A stretch of DNA of 64,000 nucleotides from Ascidiimonas sp046199005. GTDB taxonomy: Bacteria; Bacteroidota; Bacteroidia; Flavobacteriales; Flavobacteriaceae. The position numbers and the translations under genes are program-made. The first letter of the stretch is position 1, and every line of letters begins with the position of its first letter. A model generated the notes under the pieces. That model saw nothing but the letters and a program-made list of their open reading frames with translations. It searched no databases and was not told where the DNA came from. This document shows positions 44,084-51,975 of this stretch, one piece after another. The stretch is from contig CP176050.1 of assembly GCA_046199005.1 (NCBI GenBank), positions 1,798,001 to 1,862,000 on the forward strand, written 5' to 3'.

Positions 44084-44242
44084 ATGAAAAAAAGAAGCTT
44101 AAAAAACCTTGTGTTAAACAAAAAAACCATCAGCAAGATAGAAGATAGAACCGCTGTATTAGGCGGCCGTGCATTAATGGAAACTTTTCCCGAGTATTCG
44201 TGTCACCCTGAGACTTGTAATACGCAAATTCAGGAAAGATAA
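44084..44242 (+). CDS. GG-leader peptide 4, class I lanthipeptide-precursor-like
   Basis: This 52-residue peptide has the leader MKKRSLKNLVLNKKTISKIE, close to the class I lanthipeptide leader pattern LxLxKKTISxL. It ends in LGG (Gly27-Gly28). The 24-residue core contains FPEYSCHPETC (Cys40, Cys45) with a Thr and a Ser beside the cysteines. It follows sensory cassette 2 directly and ends before a good terminator, so it may share regulation with the cassette. The core motif FPE plus Cys recalls peptide 1 behind cassette 1. No LanB, LanC or peptidase-exporter gene is in the window. Confidence 0.72.
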   Translation: MKKRSLKNLVLNKKTISKIEDRTAVLGGRALMETFPEYSCHPETCNTQIQER

Positions 44243-44264
44243 ATTTTATTAAAAATCTTAGACC

Positions 44265-44292
44265 TTAAAGACCGCCTCTTTGCGGTCTTTAA
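44265..44292 (+). terminator. Terminator after GG-leader peptide 4
   Basis: TTAAAGACCGC (44265-44275) pairs perfectly with GCGGTCTTTAA (44282-44292) around CTCTTT, 22 bp after the peptide stop. An AGTTTTATT tail follows. It closes the cassette 2 transcript. Confidence 0.78.
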
Positions 44293-44355
44293 AGTTTTAT
44301 TAGCTATCCGAGGATCATATAGCACGTCCCTACAATCCAGTCTTCGGTACCACAA

Positions 44356-44613
44356 TCAAAACTCTCGCAGCTCATGACTCGCAATGAAATGAAGGCTTTC
44401 CCACAACATAAATACAGAGATAATCCTATAATCACGATCTATAAGGTTATTTAGTGCAACAAGTTTTAACCATTCTAAATTTAAGTTAGAGTCACTTGTT
44501 TTGATCGCTTTATAGTGAGGTATTTTTCCTTTTTCATAATCATCTGGTCATCATTTTTGGATTTTGAGAATGTTATTTTCATTAATCATTTTAACACTTC
44601 CTTCTGACCAAAG
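44356..44613 (-). pseudogene. Probable decayed gene fragment
   Basis: One minus-strand frame reads as protein-like on both sides of a double stop (TGATGA). The upstream part is LWSEGSVKMINENNILKIQ. The downstream part is about 62 codons, including IPHYKAIKTSDSN, LEWLKLVALNNLIDRDY and ESLHFIASHELREF, to a TGA at 44356. The composition (Asn, Asp, Trp, amphipathic helices) looks coding rather than random, but I cannot name a family. A second frame in the same stretch is also open, so chance is possible. It fills the 440-bp gap between peptide 4 and the hsp20 gene. Confidence 0.3.
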
Positions 44614-44682
44614 TCATTTTTTAATACGTGATAAGTCATTACATTCAAGTGTTTAGTAATTAATTGTTTAACCTTAAATTAA

Positions 44683-45129
44683 ATGCTTATGTCACTTATA
44701 AAATTTAATCGCAAAATGCCATGGTTCGATACTGAATTATCACATTTTTTTGATACAAATGATTTGTTTAAAGATGATTTCTGGACCAAAGCGATCAACA
44801 GCCAACCAGCATTGAATATCAAAGAAACCGATGATGAATTTGAAATTGAACTGGCAGCACCGGGACTTGAGAAAAAAGATTTTCAAGTGTCCATCGATGA
44901 CGGATATTTAAACATCAGTGCAGAAAAAACAGTTACCGATGAAGAGAAAAGGGATAATTATACGCGTAAAGAATTTAACTACAATACGTTTAAGCGATCG
45001 CTTTTACTTCCCGACACTGTAAAACACGAAGATGTGAAAGCCACTTACAAGGATGGAATTTTGAAACTAGCATTGGTGAAGAAGCCAGAAGCTAAGATTC
45101 ATACCTCAAAGACCATCGAAATATCTTAA
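44683..45129 (+). CDS. Small heat shock protein, Hsp20/alpha-crystallin family
   Basis: This 148-residue protein has an alpha-crystallin domain (about 38-140) with NIKETDDEFEIELAAPGLEK, the DGYLNISAEK strand and the C-terminal signature YKDGILKLALVKK. A T-S-K-T-I-E tail carries an IxI-like end. Small heat shock proteins bind unfolding proteins in the cytoplasm as ATP-independent holdases. It opens the stress island that runs to the right edge of the window and has its own terminator, so it can be induced alone. An ATG at 44689 is an alternative start. Confidence 0.94.
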   Translation: MLMSLIKFNRKMPWFDTELSHFFDTNDLFKDDFWTKAINSQPALNIKETDDEFEIELAAPGLEKKDFQVSIDDGYLNISAEKTVTDEEKRDNYTRKEFNYNTFKRSLLLPDTVKHEDVKATYKDGILKLALVKKPEAKIHTSKTIEIS

Positions 45130-45135
45130 AACAAA

Positions 45136-45170
45136 GCCGAAATTATGAATCTCATAATTTCGGCTCTTTC
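45136..45170 (+). terminator. Terminator after hsp20
   Basis: GCCGAAATTATGA (45136-45148) pairs perfectly with TCATAATTTCGGC (45152-45164), a 13-bp stem with a 3-nt loop, followed by TCTTTC. It lies 6 bp after the stop. Confidence 0.85.
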
Positions 45171-45188
45171 CAGTTAAAAACGTACAAG

Positions 45189-45629
45189 ATGATACAAGAC
45201 AAGCAATTTCAATATTTAGAATGGCGCAGTGCAGATGAGATGCACCGGGATAGTATTAGATGGTTATCTGAATTAAATTTTATTGCAGATGAGTTGATGT
45301 TTCTGGAGGATTTATTTGCGGAGTACTTTCTGAAACTCACAACAAAGGAACAATATCCCGAAGCTAAATCATTGGTACAAACGCTAGCCGAAAGTAACAG
45401 TTCTGTAAAAAATATGATCTCAAAAGTTTCCAGACATAACAACAACCTATCTATACTCGTTGACCAGGAAGATCAGCCCTACGAAGAAAAAGAAGTAAAA
45501 GCAGCACACAGAGAGCTCATTCTGGAAACCGAAACCTTTTTTAATGATTTTAAAGCACTTAAAAAGAATATGTTCATTTTGATCTCTGGTATTATGAAAC
45601 AAGATAAAATCAAACGATTATTACACTAA
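45189..45629 (+). CDS. Unknown helical protein, stress island (related to 51976 product)
   Basis: This 146-residue, highly charged, all-helical and probably coiled-coil protein has no signal peptide or membrane helix. The first 50 residues (HRDSIRWLSELNFIADELMFLEDLF) resemble HKNWYKELLFWKDELRSFNNRLEEL of the 51976 product. The two look like members of one unnamed family. Both genes sit among stress genes. It is flanked by terminators on both sides, so it is monocistronic. Its role is unknown; a binding or scaffold role fits the coiled coil. Confidence 0.75.
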   Translation: MIQDKQFQYLEWRSADEMHRDSIRWLSELNFIADELMFLEDLFAEYFLKLTTKEQYPEAKSLVQTLAESNSSVKNMISKVSRHNNNLSILVDQEDQPYEEKEVKAAHRELILETETFFNDFKALKKNMFILISGIMKQDKIKRLLH

Positions 45630-45697
45630 TAATATATTCTTTGTTGTGTAAAATCAATGTGTAAGTTCATATACGGAGCGAAATACATTTCAAAATT

Positions 45698-45725
45698 ACT
45701 CTTCCTTGAAAGGGAAGAGTTTTTT
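45698..45725 (+). terminator. Terminator after the 45189 gene
   Basis: ACTCTTCC (45698-45705) pairs with GGAAGAGT (45713-45720), followed directly by TTTTT. It is a compact intrinsic terminator 69 bp after the stop. Confidence 0.8.
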
Positions 45726-45847
45726 ATTGAACTCAAATCAACTCAAAGAACTGAGATTAGTCATTTTACAGAGTAGTAGGCTGCATTACCTTTACTACAT
45801 AACGAATACCCCTCGTATTCATTAGTCCGAAATTTAAGTCTGTTAAA

Positions 45848-46867
45848 ATGAGAATACTGGTCTACAGTGCATACGATTTTATAATTCCTTATCTGAAAGC
45901 TGCCAACAACGGTAAGCATGATCTCAGGTTTACAAAGCGATCGCTAACAGAAGCTACTGTAGATCTGGCAAAAGAATGTAACGCAATATCAATATTTTCT
46001 GCAGATGATGCTTCGGCAACTGTTTTGCGAAAACTTCACCAAATAGGTATTAAAGGTATTGCTCTTAGGTCAACTGGTTTCGATTGTGTAGACATGAATG
46101 CCGCTCGTTTTTATGATATAAAGGTGGCAAATGTACCTGAGTATTCACCTTACGCAATAGCAGAACATGCTACTGCATTATTACTGGGAGTAAATAGAAA
46201 TCTGATTCTTTCTAATGATCGCATACGTAAACACGATTTCTCTATTGACGGCTTAACAGGATTTGATCTCAATGGAAAAACCGTGGGGATTATAGGTACA
46301 GGCAAAATCGGAAGTGCTATGTCAAAAATCTGTCATGGAATGGGATGTAAAATGCTGGCATATGATCTGAACGAAAATGAAGAATTGCAAAAAGCGATTA
46401 AAATCCGATATGTTTCTCTTGAAGATTTATGCAGAAAGTCAGATGTCATTTCGCTACACGTACCATTAAATAAGACAACCTATCATTTAATTAATGATGA
46501 TTTAATGAGTAAGATGAAAAAGGGTGTTTTGATCGTAAATACTGCAAGAGGTGCTGTAATAGATACAAAAGCAATATTCGACCATCTACAAAGGGGTAAA
46601 ATTGGAGGTCTCGGTATGGACGTTTACGAATTTGAAAAACCTTATTTTTTTAAAGACTGTTCCGAAAAAGCGCTCGAAGATCAACTTCTACAACGATTAA
46701 TTGCAATGCCAAATGTATTGATCACAGCACATCACGCTTTTCTTACAAAGGAAGCTTTGCAAAATATTGCGACTGCTACTATTGAAGCATTTAACCATTG
46801 GCAGGCAGGAAATAAAGCCCCAAATGAATTATTCAAAACTAAAAGTCAAAACAAAATAACCTTTTAA
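45848..46867 (+). CDS. ldhA: D-lactate dehydrogenase (2-hydroxyacid dehydrogenase family)
   Basis: This 339-residue D-isomer-specific 2-hydroxyacid dehydrogenase has the NAD-binding motif GIIGTGKIGSAM near 148-159 and the catalytic set Arg234 (NTARGAV), Glu261 (GMDVYE) and His295 (ITAHHAFLT). The segment EKPYFFKD and the C-terminal layout resemble fermentative LdhA rather than phosphoglycerate dehydrogenase. It reduces pyruvate to D-lactate and re-oxidises NADH under low oxygen. Its place beside chaperone and Usp genes suggests a survival programme for oxygen-limited or stressed cells. Confidence 0.9.
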   Translation: MRILVYSAYDFIIPYLKAANNGKHDLRFTKRSLTEATVDLAKECNAISIFSADDASATVLRKLHQIGIKGIALRSTGFDCVDMNAARFYDIKVANVPEYSPYAIAEHATALLLGVNRNLILSNDRIRKHDFSIDGLTGFDLNGKTVGIIGTGKIGSAMSKICHGMGCKMLAYDLNENEELQKAIKIRYVSLEDLCRKSDVISLHVPLNKTTYHLINDDLMSKMKKGVLIVNTARGAVIDTKAIFDHLQRGKIGGLGMDVYEFEKPYFFKDCSEKALEDQLLQRLIAMPNVLITAHHAFLTKEALQNIATATIEAFNHWQAGNKAPNELFKTKSQNKITF

Positions 46868-46879
46868 AACACCTGAAAG

Positions 46880-47416
46880 ATGAAAAGAATCTTAATAAAA
46901 TACTTGATGTACGGTACAGCAATTTTACTTTTTAATGCCTGTGGCGGTTCAAAAGTGATTGCCGAGCAAGATCCAAACACCGATTTCAGATCATATGAGA
47001 CTTTTGTAATTTGTGCAGAAGACTTATTGGTGAAAGACACGAAATATCCGGAATATGACAATGAAGAGATGCGAATGCAGATCAAAAGATCATTGGAAAA
47101 TGAGATGAAGGAACGTGGTTACGCAATAGAAAATTCCAATCCCCAATTACAGGTTGGATTTAAATTTGTGGTCGATGATCAGGAAGTTTCCATTACCAAC
47201 TGTTTTGATGAGGATGAATATTCCTATTGGGCCGGTTGTAAGATAGAAACCTATAATTATGCAGAGCAGTCTTTAATAATTTATGTTTCCGATCTTGAAA
47301 AAGATCAGATTATATGGCAGGGATCAATCGTAAAAGGACTTACGATGTCTCCTGAAAAAATGAAAAGGACTATTGATCGCACCATAGAAAAGATTTTTAA
47401 TGAGTACCCTATTTAG
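46880..47416 (+). CDS. DUF4136 lipoprotein
   Basis: This 178-residue protein has a lipoprotein signal (LLFNAC, Cys20, then GGSK). A DUF4136-type domain follows: DFRSYETFVI near the start, a helix with IKRSLENEMKERGY, PQLQVGFKF, the strand QSLIIYVSDLEKDQIIWQGS and the end IEKIFNEYPI. The family is widespread in envelope lipoproteins of Gram-negative bacteria and has no known function. The gene begins 12 bp after ldhA and ends 46 bp before the TauE/SafE gene, so it is probably co-transcribed. Confidence 0.86.
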   Translation: MKRILIKYLMYGTAILLFNACGGSKVIAEQDPNTDFRSYETFVICAEDLLVKDTKYPEYDNEEMRMQIKRSLENEMKERGYAIENSNPQLQVGFKFVVDDQEVSITNCFDEDEYSYWAGCKIETYNYAEQSLIIYVSDLEKDQIIWQGSIVKGLTMSPEKMKRTIDRTIEKIFNEYPI

Positions 47417-47462
47417 TCCTATATATTGATCCAGGGTTAACTAAGAGCCAACAACAGTTTGT

Positions 47463-48194
47463 ATGCTTCGTTACTTACCTTTGTTTATCATATTGTCTTT
47501 GGTCGCAGAGATTTTGGGCACCTTAGGAGGCTTCGGCTCTTCTGTGTTCTTTGTTCCTATGGCAAATTACTTCATGGATTTTCAGTCGGTTTTGGGGATT
47601 ACAGCGTTATTTCATCTTTCCAGTAATATCAGTAAAATTGCTTTCTTTCGAAAAGGGTTTGATAAAAAGCTATCTCTTATGCTGGGCGTACCGGCAGTTC
47701 TTTTTGTTGCCATAGGGGCGCTGGCAAGCAAATATGTTGATCCTAAGATGCTGACCTTTTTTTTAGGAGGTTTTCTCATACTTATGAGTCTTGTTTTTTT
47801 AATTTTTAAAAACTTCGGTTTCAAACCGAACAAACAAAATGCAATTGTAGGAGGCACTTTATCTGGTTTTAGTGCTGGCTTGCTAGGAACAGGAGGTGCC
47901 ATAAGAGGAGTTACCATGGCTGCATTCAATCTTAATAAGGATACGTTTATTGCAACCTCTGCAGTAATTGATTTGGCTATTGACTTTAGTCGCAGTATTA
48001 TTTATATTTCTAATGGTTATGTACTAACCAAAGATCTATACCTAATTCCAATTCTAATACTTGTTGGCATAGTTGGGACATGGATGGGAAAACAGTTATT
48101 GAATAAAATTTCACAAAATCAATTTAAACAGATTGCGCTGGTACTTATATTGATTATTGGGATTACTACTATTTTTAATAATATCATAAGTTAA
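47463..48194 (+). CDS. TauE/SafE family membrane transporter
   Basis: This 243-residue, eight-helix inner-membrane protein has the two-fold repeat of the TauE/SafE family. The glycine-rich first motif is GTLGGFGSSVFFVP and the second-half motif is GTLSGFSAGLLGTGGAIRG. Members export or import sulfite, sulfoacetate and other small organic anions; the substrate here is not readable. It lies between the DUF4136 lipoprotein and a patatin, only 6 bp before the latter. Confidence 0.88.
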   Translation: MLRYLPLFIILSLVAEILGTLGGFGSSVFFVPMANYFMDFQSVLGITALFHLSSNISKIAFFRKGFDKKLSLMLGVPAVLFVAIGALASKYVDPKMLTFFLGGFLILMSLVFLIFKNFGFKPNKQNAIVGGTLSGFSAGLLGTGGAIRGVTMAAFNLNKDTFIATSAVIDLAIDFSRSIIYISNGYVLTKDLYLIPILILVGIVGTWMGKQLLNKISQNQFKQIALVLILIIGITTIFNNIIS

Positions 48195-48200
48195 TTTGTT

Positions 48201-49004
48201 ATGAATGACAAAGATATAGGTTTGGTGTTGTCCGGCGGAGGCCACAGGGGTGTTGCACATATTGGTGCAATTAAAGCGTTTGAAGAAGCAGGATTGCCTA
48301 TAAGAGCGATTTCCGGTACCAGCGCAGGTGCTATCGTAGGAGCTCTTTACGCAGCAGGGAAAAGCGTAGAGGAGATGCTTGGTTTTTTTAAAAATGTAAG
48401 GTTGTTTTCATGGTCCAGATATGCAAGAAAAAAACCAGGATTTATAGATACGGAGTCCTTTCGTGATTTTATGCTTACCTATTTTCCGGAGGATAATTTT
48501 TCGAGTCTTAAAAAAGAACTATTTGTCACGGCTACAAACCTCATAGCTGGTAATATAAAGGTATTTCATCAAGGTGAGTTGATACGTGCTCTGACTGCTT
48601 CTGCTTCTTTTCCGGGAATATTTACTCCAGTTAGAATCGGAGATTCACTATATGCGGATGGAGGTATATTAGACAACTTTCCAATAGCACCTCTTAAGGA
48701 TAAATGCGATATTATTTATGGAGTAGAGGTAAGTCCTATGAAAGAGATGCGTATTACAGATTTTAAAAGTTCTTTTAGTGTCATGGAAAGAGCGTATTAC
48801 CTTTCTGTATATAAAAACTCTACAGATAAGTTTAAAGAATGTGACTTAATGGTACATCCAAAAAAACTAAGTTCATTTAGTGTTTTTAATGCAAATCATA
48901 CGGAAGAAATATTTAGAATAGGCTACGATGCAGCTAAAGAAGCACTGAAAAAGGCTTTTACCAAAGATAAGGAGATCACTACTGGAATGGTTGGTACAGA
49001 CTGA
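48201..49004 (+). CDS. Patatin-like phospholipase
   Basis: This 267-residue protein of the RssA/YlbK type has the oxyanion loop SGGGHRG (11-17), nucleophile GTSAG (Ser41) and catalytic Asp in DGGILDN (Asp153). All elements of the Ser-Asp dyad are present. Patatins hydrolyse acyl groups of phospholipids and other lipids. No signal peptide is seen, so it works in the cytoplasm or on the inner face of the membrane, possibly in membrane repair during stress. It is tightly spaced between the transporter (6 bp) and cbpA (21 bp). Confidence 0.92.
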   Translation: MNDKDIGLVLSGGGHRGVAHIGAIKAFEEAGLPIRAISGTSAGAIVGALYAAGKSVEEMLGFFKNVRLFSWSRYARKKPGFIDTESFRDFMLTYFPEDNFSSLKKELFVTATNLIAGNIKVFHQGELIRALTASASFPGIFTPVRIGDSLYADGGILDNFPIAPLKDKCDIIYGVEVSPMKEMRITDFKSSFSVMERAYYLSVYKNSTDKFKECDLMVHPKKLSSFSVFNANHTEEIFRIGYDAAKEALKKAFTKDKEITTGMVGTD

Positions 49005-49025
49005 TTAATATAGATTTTACTTGTT

Positions 49026-49913
49026 ATGAAATTTATTGATTATTACAAAGTACTGGGAGTTTCTAAGAATGCAACAGATGCCGAAATTAAAAAGGCATAT
49101 CGAAAATTAGCAAGAAAATATCACCCAGATGTAAATCCTGACAATCCGGAAGCGGAGAAAAAATTTAAACAGCTTAACGAAGCGAACGAAGTGTTGAGTG
49201 ACCCGGAAAAGCGAAAAAAATATGATGAATACGGGAAAGATTGGCAGCATGCAGAAGAATTTGAAAAGGCTAAAAGACAACGTAGTAATGCTTACACAGA
49301 TTACACGTATTCGGGATCATCATCTACCGATGATTTCTCAGATTTTTTCGAAGCTATGTTTGGTGATGGATTCTCCAGAAGGCAAGGCGCCAGAGTACGT
49401 TATAAAGGGCAGGATTACACTGCAGAACTTCAACTAAACCTTACCGATGTGCTAGAGACACACAAACAAATAGTGACCGTTAACAATAAAAAAATACGCA
49501 TTACCATACCAGCGGGTGTCGAAAACGGACAAACAATTAAAATTAGCGGATACGGGGGGCCTGGAAAACATGGTGGTCCCGCGGGCGACCTTTTCATCAC
49601 CTTCAGAATAGTTAATAACACAGATTTTAAAAGAGAAGCGGCAAACCTCCATAAAGATGTTTCAGTTCCTCTTACCACAGCCATACTCGGCGGAGAAATT
49701 GTGGTAGATACATTAAGTGGCCGAGTCAAACTTAAAATTCCTCCTTACACGCAGAATGACACGAAAGTGAAACTGAAAGAAAAGGGCTTTCCTAAGTATA
49801 AGAAAGAAAAACAATTTGGTGATTTATATATTACTTATAAGATTAAAATACCGGAAAAGCTAACCAAACGTCAAAGAGAATTATTTGAAGAACTAGCAAA
49901 AACCAATATATAA
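49026..49913 (+). CDS. cbpA: Curved-DNA-binding-protein-like DnaJ co-chaperone
   Basis: This 295-residue protein has an N-terminal J domain (about 4-70, with HPD in ARKYHPDVNPD). A Gly/Ser-rich linker (about 85-120) and two beta C-terminal substrate-binding domains (about 130-290) follow. No zinc-finger domain is present, which makes it the CbpA/type II DnaJ form. It stimulates DnaK ATPase, and CbpA of E. coli also binds DNA in stationary phase. The partner regulator CbpM is encoded 10 bp downstream. Confidence 0.93.
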   Translation: MKFIDYYKVLGVSKNATDAEIKKAYRKLARKYHPDVNPDNPEAEKKFKQLNEANEVLSDPEKRKKYDEYGKDWQHAEEFEKAKRQRSNAYTDYTYSGSSSTDDFSDFFEAMFGDGFSRRQGARVRYKGQDYTAELQLNLTDVLETHKQIVTVNNKKIRITIPAGVENGQTIKISGYGGPGKHGGPAGDLFITFRIVNNTDFKREAANLHKDVSVPLTTAILGGEIVVDTLSGRVKLKIPPYTQNDTKVKLKEKGFPKYKKEKQFGDLYITYKIKIPEKLTKRQRELFEELAKTNI

Positions 49914-49923
49914 ATATCTCAAT

Positions 49924-50223
49924 ATGGAGTTGGCATATTACATTAATATCGAAGAATTTTGTTTAAGGCATGAAATAGAAGAAACATTCATAGATGCACT
50001 TAGAGATTATGAATTGATAAAGATCGAGGTTCATCAGGATCAGCAAAAATATATTCATCGAGAAGAACTATCTGAACTGGAACGAATGGTACGTCTTTAT
50101 AGAGAACTAGGGGTTAACCCGGAAGGAATACAAATCATTCAGCAATTATTACAAAAAATAGAAAGACATCAGCGGGAACTTCAGCGATTGCGAAACAAGC
50201 TAAGTAGGTTTGAAGACTTCTAG
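49924..50223 (+). CDS. cbpM: Chaperone modulator CbpM
   Basis: This 99-residue MerR-type winged-helix protein has an IEEFCLRHEIEETFIDALRD start and a middle HREELSELERMVRLYRELGVNPEGI. A C-terminal coiled coil (IQQLLQKIERHQRELQRL) ends it. CbpM binds the J domain of CbpA and blocks its co-chaperone and DNA-binding action. The length and the position 10 bp after cbpA match the known pair. Its stop overlaps the end of the convergent L,D-transpeptidase gene. Confidence 0.9.
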   Translation: MELAYYINIEEFCLRHEIEETFIDALRDYELIKIEVHQDQQKYIHREELSELERMVRLYRELGVNPEGIQIIQQLLQKIERHQRELQRLRNKLSRFEDF

Positions 50224-51182
50224 TTAAGATAGTTGTAGATATCTTCTAAAATTATGGTTTTGCCATCGGTAGTCTCTATGACAGTATCATATCGAATATA
50301 AATAGGCGTCCCTATGGGTGCAAAGTAATAGATAATCCAGGCATCCTGCTCTTTGATCCCTATACATCCATTTGAGTAAGCCTTGCCTAAAGTAACCGGA
50401 TTTGTAGTAGGGTGAATCATTTGACCATTTCTAACACCATTAATCTCTGTTTCCAGCCAGGGTATACGTGGCAACAGCGTTTTTTGACCGTCATCTCTTA
50501 TGGTTTGCTTATATCTTTTCATATTTACAGGATTGTAATAAACGGGGTTTTTATGATGCGCAACTATTTTACCCGTACCTGTCTGCGTCCTGAGGTTGGT
50601 AACTCTCTTGCTCATTGCAAGATATTTTTTCTTGTTTTGTCCAATTCTTATCGGAAAACTGAACAAAAGGGAATCACTTTTGTAAATTCGGAGTCGGTAC
50701 TCCGGGATATTGATATCTAAATACAACATTGAAAATAGCTGCTCCAGGTCATTGATGTCTTTAGTACCAGGGATCTCAATGGAATCACCTTCTTTTAGTA
50801 CAATCATCTTTTTTTGGTCAAAAACGAAAGAATCTTTCAATTTTTTAACATAGTAATCTGTGGAAGAAAGCGTATCAATGATCCATGCGTTTTGATGTGC
50901 AATGTGGTGTTCACGCAGCTTATTGCTTCCGGAGATTTTTATAGTGCAGACCAGTGAATCTATGTATTCAAAATAGTTTTCTATCCTTACTTCTTGCTTT
51001 ACTTTAATCCATCTTGACAATGTAATTTGGGTGGTGTCTTCAACTGTGGAATCATTTGAAAAAATTCGATGATCTGCATGGACAGAAACGGGGTGTTGAG
51101 CAATAGCCAATGTAGAAAAAAGCAATAAAAAGCAACAGAATATCAGGAGCATTTCTAATATCGATATTTTACGCTTATTCAT
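50220..51182 (-). CDS. L,D-transpeptidase (YkuD family)
   Basis: This 320-residue protein has an N-terminal membrane anchor or signal (about 8-29). A YkuD domain lies in the C-terminal half with the catalytic signature MIHPTTNPVTLGKAYSNGCIGI (His257, Ser270, Cys273). An upstream binding region reads EYRLRIYKSDSLLFSFP. These periplasmic enzymes make 3-3 peptidoglycan cross-links or attach lipoproteins, and take over from penicillin-binding proteins under envelope stress. It overlaps the LOG-family gene by 8 bp, so both come from one transcript. Confidence 0.9.
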   Translation of the reverse strand: MNKRKISILEMLLIFCCFLLLFSTLAIAQHPVSVHADHRIFSNDSTVEDTTQITLSRWIKVKQEVRIENYFEYIDSLVCTIKISGSNKLREHHIAHQNAWIIDTLSSTDYYVKKLKDSFVFDQKKMIVLKEGDSIEIPGTKDINDLEQLFSMLYLDINIPEYRLRIYKSDSLLFSFPIRIGQNKKKYLAMSKRVTNLRTQTGTGKIVAHHKNPVYYNPVNMKRYKQTIRDDGQKTLLPRIPWLETEINGVRNGQMIHPTTNPVTLGKAYSNGCIGIKEQDAWIIYYFAPIGTPIYIRYDTVIETTDGKTIILEDIYNYLN

Positions 51183-51954
51183 TTAGATCAAAGATTTTAT
51201 TGACTTTTGAAAACTCGCCAAACCACCATTTGCTTCGTATGGGTTTTTTAACCAGATTAAATTGTGCGATCGCATATTCGTGTAGATGTGCTTCCATTTC
51301 TGCTACAGAATCTGTTATAAAAAGTAACTTCATATCTTCTTCACTAATGCTTTCTTCCGCAGCCATTATTTGAATGTGATGGTATAATTCTTTATGGTAC
51401 TCCTTACCAAATAAGATAACTGGAAAATGATTGATCATTTTAGTCTGAATTAACGTTAAAGACTCAAACAATTCATCTAGCGTACCTATGCCTCCCGGCA
51501 TAACAATAAAGGCGTAAGAGTACTTAATTAAGAGAAACTTTCTAACGAAAAAATAAGGGATATTGATCCAGGTATGTAAAAACGGATTCGCTCTTTGTTC
51601 TTCTGGTAAGATAATATTACAACCTACAGAGTAGCCTCCATTTAGATAAGCTCCTTTGTTAGCTGCTTCCATAATCCCTGGTCCGCCACCAGTCATAACC
51701 GTAAATCCCATATCTGCCAGTTTTTTACCTACCGCTTCCGCTTTTCGGTAATGTTCGTTCTCAGGATCAAATCTGGCAGAACCAAAGACTGTGACACAGG
51801 GGCCAACAAAGTGCAGCTTTCGAAAAGCTTTAATAAAATTATAAAGCACTTTAATACTAAACCATAATTCCCTGAAACGACTTCTGGGCCCTTCAAGAAA
51901 GGCTTTTTCTTCGGTTAAATAATGTCCGTTTTTAATACTGTCAAAACGATTCAT
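51175..51954 (-). CDS. LOG-family (TIGR00730) Rossmann-fold protein
   Basis: This 259-residue protein carries the LOG signatures MTGGGPGIMEAANKGAY and PGGIGTLDELFE. These belong to cytokinin riboside 5'-monophosphate phosphoribohydrolases, long misnamed lysine decarboxylases. It probably hydrolyses a nucleoside monophosphate; in bacteria without plants as partners a nucleotide salvage role is more likely. An N-terminal extension of about 50 residues precedes the core. It is followed by the L,D-transpeptidase gene (8 bp overlap) and preceded by the 51976 gene (21 bp). Confidence 0.9.
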   Translation of the reverse strand: MNRFDSIKNGHYLTEEKAFLEGPRSRFRELWFSIKVLYNFIKAFRKLHFVGPCVTVFGSARFDPENEHYRKAEAVGKKLADMGFTVMTGGGPGIMEAANKGAYLNGGYSVGCNIILPEEQRANPFLHTWINIPYFFVRKFLLIKYSYAFIVMPGGIGTLDELFESLTLIQTKMINHFPVILFGKEYHKELYHHIQIMAAEESISEEDMKLLFITDSVAEMEAHLHEYAIAQFNLVKKPIRSKWWFGEFSKVNKIFDLNE

Positions 51955-51975
51955 CCTTGCAGTATTTTTAAGTGA

